64,000 nt of DNA from Alnus glutinosa (taxonomy: Eukaryota; Streptophyta; Magnoliopsida; Fagales; Betulaceae): contig NC_084886.1 of NCBI RefSeq assembly GCF_958979055.1, positions 34,631,154 through 34,695,153 of the forward strand, written 5' to 3'. The notes beneath the pieces are model-generated. The model was not told where the DNA came from. It did not search any database and saw nothing but the letters and a program-made list of their open reading frames with translations. Both the position numbers and the translations under genes were made by a program. Positions 58,651-64,000 of the stretch are shown in pieces. Position 1 is the stretch's first letter. Every line of letters begins with the position of its first letter.

Positions 58651-60270
58651 GCGCCTCAGGGCCCTAGAAGAAGTCAAAATATAATTTCTCAGTGAGTAGA
58701 ATACTCACCTTGGCTACATCAGACTCTTGACTTGAACTCCACTGAATTCTAATTACTCGAACTCTACATTAGAGAACCAATTAATGTCTCCAATCCGGAC
58801 ATGATCCTGCAAACATTGGTAACATTAGACTATGCTATTGAACTCTATACTTTAGACACAAAAGCTACCCGTTTGCTCACATGTCGCGTCACTCGCTTCT
58901 AAAGCTATCTAGATACCTTAAGCTATTATTAGATTAGTCATTAGTTATAGGTTTGTGCCTCATTTTATTTATTTATTATTTTTGATAGGTTTTTAGATAG
59001 GAATTTTGTTTATTTATTATTATTATATCTTATCGTCATTGTTAACCCTTAAATGGCTTATTTATTTATTTACAAGGTTAGCAATATATATTTGACTCGT
59101 AGATATATACACACACACACACACATATATGTATATAACACTTAACAAGCTTAAACCTAATCCAATGATACACTTAAGCATATATGAATTAGTTACTTAG
59201 TTACCCGATAATAATTCGAAGTACATCTATGTATTTCTACCATCTTACTCATTTATACTATCAACTTAAGGCTATTTGGGTAATTTACCACTCTATGTTC
59301 TTCTAATCTTAATTAAATTAGACAAAAGTCTTACGGTCCATTTATTTAATTGTATTACCCATTCAATGATTCATTCTTTCTTTATACAAATGTATTTTAT
59401 TTACTTATTTATATTAATTTCTATCCATTCACTTTTTTATCATTATTACCCAAACTTTATCCTAATCACTAAGCCATCACATTTGGCCATAACAATTCCA
59501 GTCATTACCACACCCAATTGACAACACTACCAGAAACAACTAGAACTCTAATCAATCAACTCCAAATTTGGATTCAACAACATACACACATCAAAGCCAC
59601 AAAACCAACTCTAAGGGTACCACTTCGGTAATTCTCAACAAAGCCCTCAAAATCAATCTCCAACAACTCTAGTAGACCAATCCTAACTAATTTCAGCACC
59701 CATACACAAGCCTTCTTCGGATAATACCCAACCATTTCCAAATGAAATTAACCGGAACCCATGCTCAATCAAGTTCCACCAACAAGACTCAATAAAACAT
59801 CATCAAATCAAACATCAACAACAATCCAGAATTTCATCAATAAACCCAACAATTTCCATCCTGAAACTAACACCCAAAAATCACCTAAACCGATAATCCA
59901 TAACACATTAACACAACTAATTCACTTAGCCTTCAATCCCCCAAATCAGCCCTCAAGATACTCTAAAACACCACTAAAAATCACATCTTTCCTCAATCGG
60001 TAAACATCAAAACAAAGAAACTAAACCAAGCTTCACAACCTACAAAATCCATACTTATTATGGTTAAAACAAACACCCAACTGAAACACCAAAAATCAAC
60101 ACGACCAAGACACTCATCCGGCCGTGAATCGAGTCCAAATAGCACAGAAAAATACCCAAAATAAATCTATAATAACTCAGGAATGAAATCACAAGAAATT
60201 ACAGAAAATCTACCGGAAAATCATCAAGGAATGATCCTCTGCCCGGACGCCGGAAATAATCCCAAAATCA
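58651..60270. other. AT-rich region, unassigned
   Basis: No supported gene. It has a CA/TA microsatellite near 59110-59140 and a long AC-rich, G-poor stretch at 59480-60230 whose complement is GT-rich, as in some retrotransposon untranslated regions. It is absent from the left duplication arm. Confidence 0.35.
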
Positions 60271-60670
60271 CCGGAAATCGGCTCCTATTCGCTTCACCGG
60301 CGTCAACCACTGGAAATCACGCCCACAGCTCCGCCGGCGTCGTCTAGTCCGGAAGGATCGGGTCTCTCTTACTCTCGGCGATGATCTCTCATGCTGGGTC
60401 TCACTCGGGTTGTGCGGGTGTGATGGAAGAGAGGAGAAATGAGGAAGGGAAGAGAGGAAAGGGAAAGTGGAACTGGGCGACAGAACGGGGGAAAGAGAAT
60501 GGAAGAAAAGAGAAGAGGGGGAGAGATCGTGCTGCAAGGGTAGAAAAAGGAAAGAAAGAAAATGAAGAAAAGGGAGGAAAAGAATGAGGAATGTGGGGAG
60601 GGCTGCTACGTGGGGTTTGAGGGGAGAAAAATATCTCCCCATAGTAACCATAGTAACATACATGGCTAAG
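60271..60670. other. GC-richer purine-strand tract
   Basis: CCGGCG-containing words (60280-60350) are followed by about 200 bp of GGAAAGAGAAAA-type purine sequence. The complementary frame is Ser/Leu/Phe/Pro low complexity. This could be the leader of a retrotransposon or gene on the minus strand. I do not call a gene. Confidence 0.35.
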
Positions 60671-61000
60671 ACAAAGCCTTGGTCTTATTTTAATACTAGC
60701 CTTTTAACTTTTTTAAATACACTTTTGTCCCATCTTATTTTATTCATTTCTCAAATAATTATTACTCAACTCTATTTTATTTAATATCATTGCAACTTAA
60801 CCTTACAACGAATTATTTATTACAATAAAACTCATTATTGTTATTATTTATTTTAACTTCATTATTTACTTTAAACTCATTTTATTTTCATAATATAAAT
60901 GTTGTCACTTAAAATCTAACTATTGGTCCTATCTACTTAATAAATATAATTTGTTAATTGTTAAGTTATCTATTTATTTTCTTAGTCTTTACAATAATAA
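60671..61000. other. AT-rich intergenic DNA
   Basis: Nothing recognisable. It ends where the duplication block resumes. Confidence 0.35.
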
Positions 61001-61600
61001 TTTACTTATAAGTAACATTGTTATAGTAAGCTCCATGTACACCATCACGCCCACGTATTAGGATTAGACAATCCTTGTAACCATGGCAGTGCCTTTGGCC
61101 TCAGACCTGTTGGTCCGCCAATTAACCAAGGTGCACTTAGTAAGACATAGCGATGAATTACCACATTATTTAATGTCCTTCAGTGGTTGGCCAGGTGTCG
61201 GGGTTGGGGCGCAGCACCCCCAACCACCTCTGAGAGTGGCGCGCGGCCACCTTCATTGGCTGCTTTTCTCTTTTCATTTTTTTTAAAATAATTTTTTAAG
61301 TATTATTTATTTATATTTTTTTATTATGATCGACACGTTTTGCCATCTTATTCGCATTGACGTGGTGCCTAACAGAATATGTCAAAAAATTTAACGAAAT
61401 TTGATTTCAATGAGCGATTTGTAAATTAAGTTAATTACAAGGATTTCTAAATTAATTTTAATACCAGAGGGAGCGATTTATAATTTAAATCAACCACAAT
61501 GATGAATGGTATAGTTTTTCCTAATTAATTCAACCTTAAACCACCCTTTTGGGTAAGTCATAAGTGATTAAAATAACCTGAAACTGAGGAGCTTGATGAT
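61001..61600 (+). repeat. Upstream flank of THA8L exon-1 copy D
   Basis: Matches 28561-29104 and 29464-29530. It shows the empty site for the solo LTR near 61530. Confidence 0.65.
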
Positions 61601-61611
61601 AATTGGTTTTA

Positions 61612-61914
61612 ATGGGCTCCCTAATCAAATTCCACTTCCCTCGAGTGGGTCTTCTCCAAAACATCCCGAAACCCTATCCACGCTCTTTAGTGGTGAGCTG
61701 TGGCCTCAGGGGCGGACCCAGAAAGCCTCTGTGGAGGAAAAGCATGCTGTCCTCCTAAGCCATTCAAGCAATCCATTCCTTGAAGCTAGCCTGATCATCC
61801 ACACCCAAATTGCAATAGGTTTTCAATGCCAAACTCACCAGGTTCTTGAAGGCAGACTTGTTCGACACCTTGGCTGAGCTACAAAGACAAAATCATTTGG
61901 ACTTGGCCCTTCAG
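61612..61914 (+). pseudogene. THA8L: THA8-like exon 1, copy D (broken)
   Basis: Same 101-codon length as copy C but with TAA at 61756-61758 (GAA or AAA in other copies) and a TAG near 61817 (CAG or CAT in others). Exons 2 and 3 are absent. Right-arm twin of copy C. Confidence 0.8.
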
Positions 61915-62350
61915 GTATTTTGGATGGAAAAAGTTCTTGGACTTGTTGCTGGGAAAATTATGAAATACACTACGGAAAATTATGAAGGCAAAACTAAAAT
62001 TGAGATTTCAAGGCTCCACTGCAATGACCAAATCTGTAGAACATATTTTGTCCTATTTTTAAGTGCTAAAGGGTTTTGACAAAATCGTTCCTAGAATATA
62101 ATTAACCCCAAATGTTATTTTAAATTATCACTTTCTAGAGGGAAATGCACAAAAGAACTTGAAAGGAAACAAGAGAGAAGCTATTATTATTTGTCCATGC
62201 ATATGACCAAATGATCATTTTATAATAATTTTGGACACATCTAATGGTCTAAAATTATTTGATCCAAAGCTCATGCAACACGAGTGGCGTTATTGTTGCT
62301 TGGTGGCTAACTTTGTTCTCCATCACTCAATTTATTTATCACTGTTAGGC

Positions 62351-62385
<35 letters not shown>

Positions 62386-62520
62386 TCACTCACTCAATTT
62401 ATTGTTAAATATCACTTAATTTTATTGTTAAATGAGGAGAATTCCTTATAAACTAGTTACTTCTTTAGTTCTTTGTATCTAGCTAATGTGGCACAAACTT
62501 TTCCTTCTAGAAAGGATATT
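61915..62520 (+). repeat. Downstream flank of THA8L copy D
   Basis: Matches 29848-30162 joined to 32264-32530, and so shows the empty site of the LTR retroelement (ATAATTTTGGACACATCT near 62224). A CT microsatellite lies at about 62352-62382. Confidence 0.75.
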
Positions 62521-62990
62521 CAAGGGAACAAAAAAAAAAAATCAAATTGAGAAGAAATAATGAATATTACATTTTTCTCTTTAGCTAGCTAAGTGGCGGG
62601 GAGAGTTGTTGAACATACTGCGCCACATAAATGCTCTAGAAAGCACCATCTTCAGCTCTTGGTGAGTCTAGTTTTGTGTTGGAAGGTGTTGAAGGAACAT
62701 CACTAATTCTCAGACATCAAGATTCTGAAGCTTATCTGACCACTGAATATAAGGTAACAACTCATTTTAACTATTTCACATATAATTATCACTATCACAA
62801 AAGAAAATGTAACTTGATCACGATCACGCCAACTGTCCAGAGATTTAGCCGGAGAAAAAGGCATAACCAAATGGACAGTATACAACAAATAATATTACCT
62901 GCTTAATTCAAACTGAATCCTCTATATATAGATTCTTGCAAAATCTTCACAAATTAAATGTTGTATTTAATAGTGTAGATACTAAATAAT
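62521..62990 (+). repeat. Exon-like module V, copy 3
   Basis: The fullest copy: it begins TTTAGCTAGCTAAGTGGC, has an open stretch GESSFVLEGVEGTSLILRHQ, a donor context after AATATAAG near 62752, and an end identical to copy 2 up to AATAGTGTAGATACTAAATA. Confidence 0.5.
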
Positions 62991-63590
62991 ATGTCATGTG
63001 ATAAATATGTAAGCATATTATTCATGACAATTAAATGATGTGACATTAGTGCAACAACATTTAATTTGTGGCTTATTATTGTACCATTTAATAATATTAA
63101 TAATAATAATAATAAAAATAGCTCTACCACTACTGAGATTCTTCAACCGTTACCCTGGCTCGCACGGCAAGTCTGCTAGTTTTAGAGTTGGACCATGACA
63201 CCATTGTTGTCCACGCCAAGACAAATAGTCATCCAATCCATCGACAACGTCAATAGTGAAATGTTCATATCCAAAACGAAATTAGCAACTAGATGATTTC
63301 GGGAAAATCTAATGCTCCAATTGTTTCGGCCATAGGAGAAGATTATCTCCTCATGCATTTAGGAATAGGATTTTAAGCCTATTTAATCACAATTGATTCC
63401 ACTAAACAATTGTGACAATTAAGTTTGTGAGAAGATTATTTCCCTTTAGGTTAATGTTCGATTATCCTAAACGCAAAAATACAATTAGCTTCAAATAGGT
63501 AGGTGACAATATCACACGATACTATTTAATCACAATTGATTCCACTAATTGTGAGTGCATTCTAATATATATTTTTAAATTAATGAATTA
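62991..63590. other. Start of a further diverged upstream unit
   Basis: Scattered similarity to U1 (GTTGGACCATG, GTGAAATGTTCATATCC) but strongly diverged. A duplicated TTTAATCACAATTGATTCCA phrase lies near 63385 and 63526. No gene. Confidence 0.35.
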
Positions 63591-64000
63591 ATCCCCATGA
63601 CATACTTATTTATTACATATTACCCCTCGATCCATTGAATCATTTTGTAGTCAAACTAATGTCAAAACACTGTTACTTTGTTCATTACATATTTTCGTTG
63701 ATAGCCTGATTTAATTACATGATATATCTATCTTGTACCTTGTGACATTTCTTCTCACCTTGTAGAAAGCAAAGTTTCAGCAAATACCAATGAAACATTC
63801 AGGCTCGAGCTTTAGGATAGTCATCCCCATTAAATCTTCATCAATATAAAAAATATTTTATATTAATATTTTTATGTTTTGAATAAAAATTAATTTTTAT
63901 AGGTTAATATGATTGAATGAAAATATAAAAATATATTTGTAATTTTCCATACGCGTCTAACGCCTGAAAATGTTTTCTCATGAAAAATGATTTTTTTAAA
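63591..64000 (+). repeat. Upstream module U2, last copy, cut by the window end
   Basis: CATACTTATTTATTACATATTACC to the GAAAATGTTTTCT hairpin. Its presence suggests the kinase cluster continues past the right edge. Confidence 0.6.

Noticed and set aside
56225..58690. Target-site duplication of the larger LINE element
   Set aside because: I compared the flanks near 56320 and 58660 and found no convincing direct repeat, so none is claimed.
60268..60663. 131-codon frame on the minus strand
   Set aside because: It follows a purine-rich strand and is compositionally driven (Leu/Ser/Pro/Phe). No domain is visible.
1..64000. tRNA, rRNA or miRNA genes
   Set aside because: I saw no tRNA-like cloverleaf with the usual box sequences and no rRNA sequence. 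The AT-rich hairpins are explained by transposon ends.

Overview
This is plant nuclear DNA: AT-rich, with long intergenic stretches, GT-AG introns and dense transposon debris. The genes are receptor kinases of the MIK2-like (LRR-XII-type) family and THA8-like chloroplast PPR proteins. These point to a eudicot. A woody rosid such as a member of the Fagales is plausible from the style of the LINE and foldback repeats, but that is inference only.

The core is a receptor-kinase cluster evolving by birth and death. Three near-full-length leucine-rich-repeat receptor kinases lie on the + strand: RLK1 (6010..9571, intact, 1078 aa), RLK2 (17115..19811, one internal stop) and RLK3 (47866..50666, intact, 816 aa). 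Two relics (21760..24090 and 53663..53815) and a 26-bp LRR scar (11818..11843) are what remains of further copies. All share one intron that splits the Glu codon of the kinase APE motif. Their kinase halves are nearly identical, while their ectodomains differ in number of 72-bp LRR units (about 25, 13 and 15).

Upstream of the RLKs, four modules (called U1 to U4 here) recur in the same order at least five to seven times. There are more promoter-side modules than genes, so several RLK copies have been lost. A THA8-like PPR gene follows RLK2 and RLK3. The copy after RLK3 (51079..52926) is intact with three exons. The copy after RLK2 is broken and fused to an RLK pseudogene. Two further loci (29545 and 61612) keep only exon 1.

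The order RLK, THA8L, RLK relic, intergenic block, THA8L exon 1 is repeated at about 17.1-32.6 kb and 47.9-62.6 kb. This is a segmental duplication of about 15 kb whose two arms serve as filled/empty sites for dating insertions. Insertions include: a compact Ty3/gypsy-type element with apparently identical LTRs and a gag-to-chromodomain fusion ORF lacking protease, RT and integrase core (30163..32258); a solo LTR (29105..29458); a Mutator-like MITE with a 9-bp target duplication (43639..44534) plus a truncated sister (12178..12975); a hAT-type element with an 8-bp duplication (35310..36481); two LINE-derived insertions (39853..40752, 56331..58650); and a GC-rich CCGG-motif element (960..1716). 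An EMC2 exon-1 fragment (25444..25580) lies in a segment present in only one arm.

No RNA genes, CRISPR arrays or bacterial-type operons were seen. The most unusual items are the gag-chromodomain mini-retroelement, the modular gain and loss of LRRs with an unchanged kinase, and the chimeric THA8L-RLK locus.
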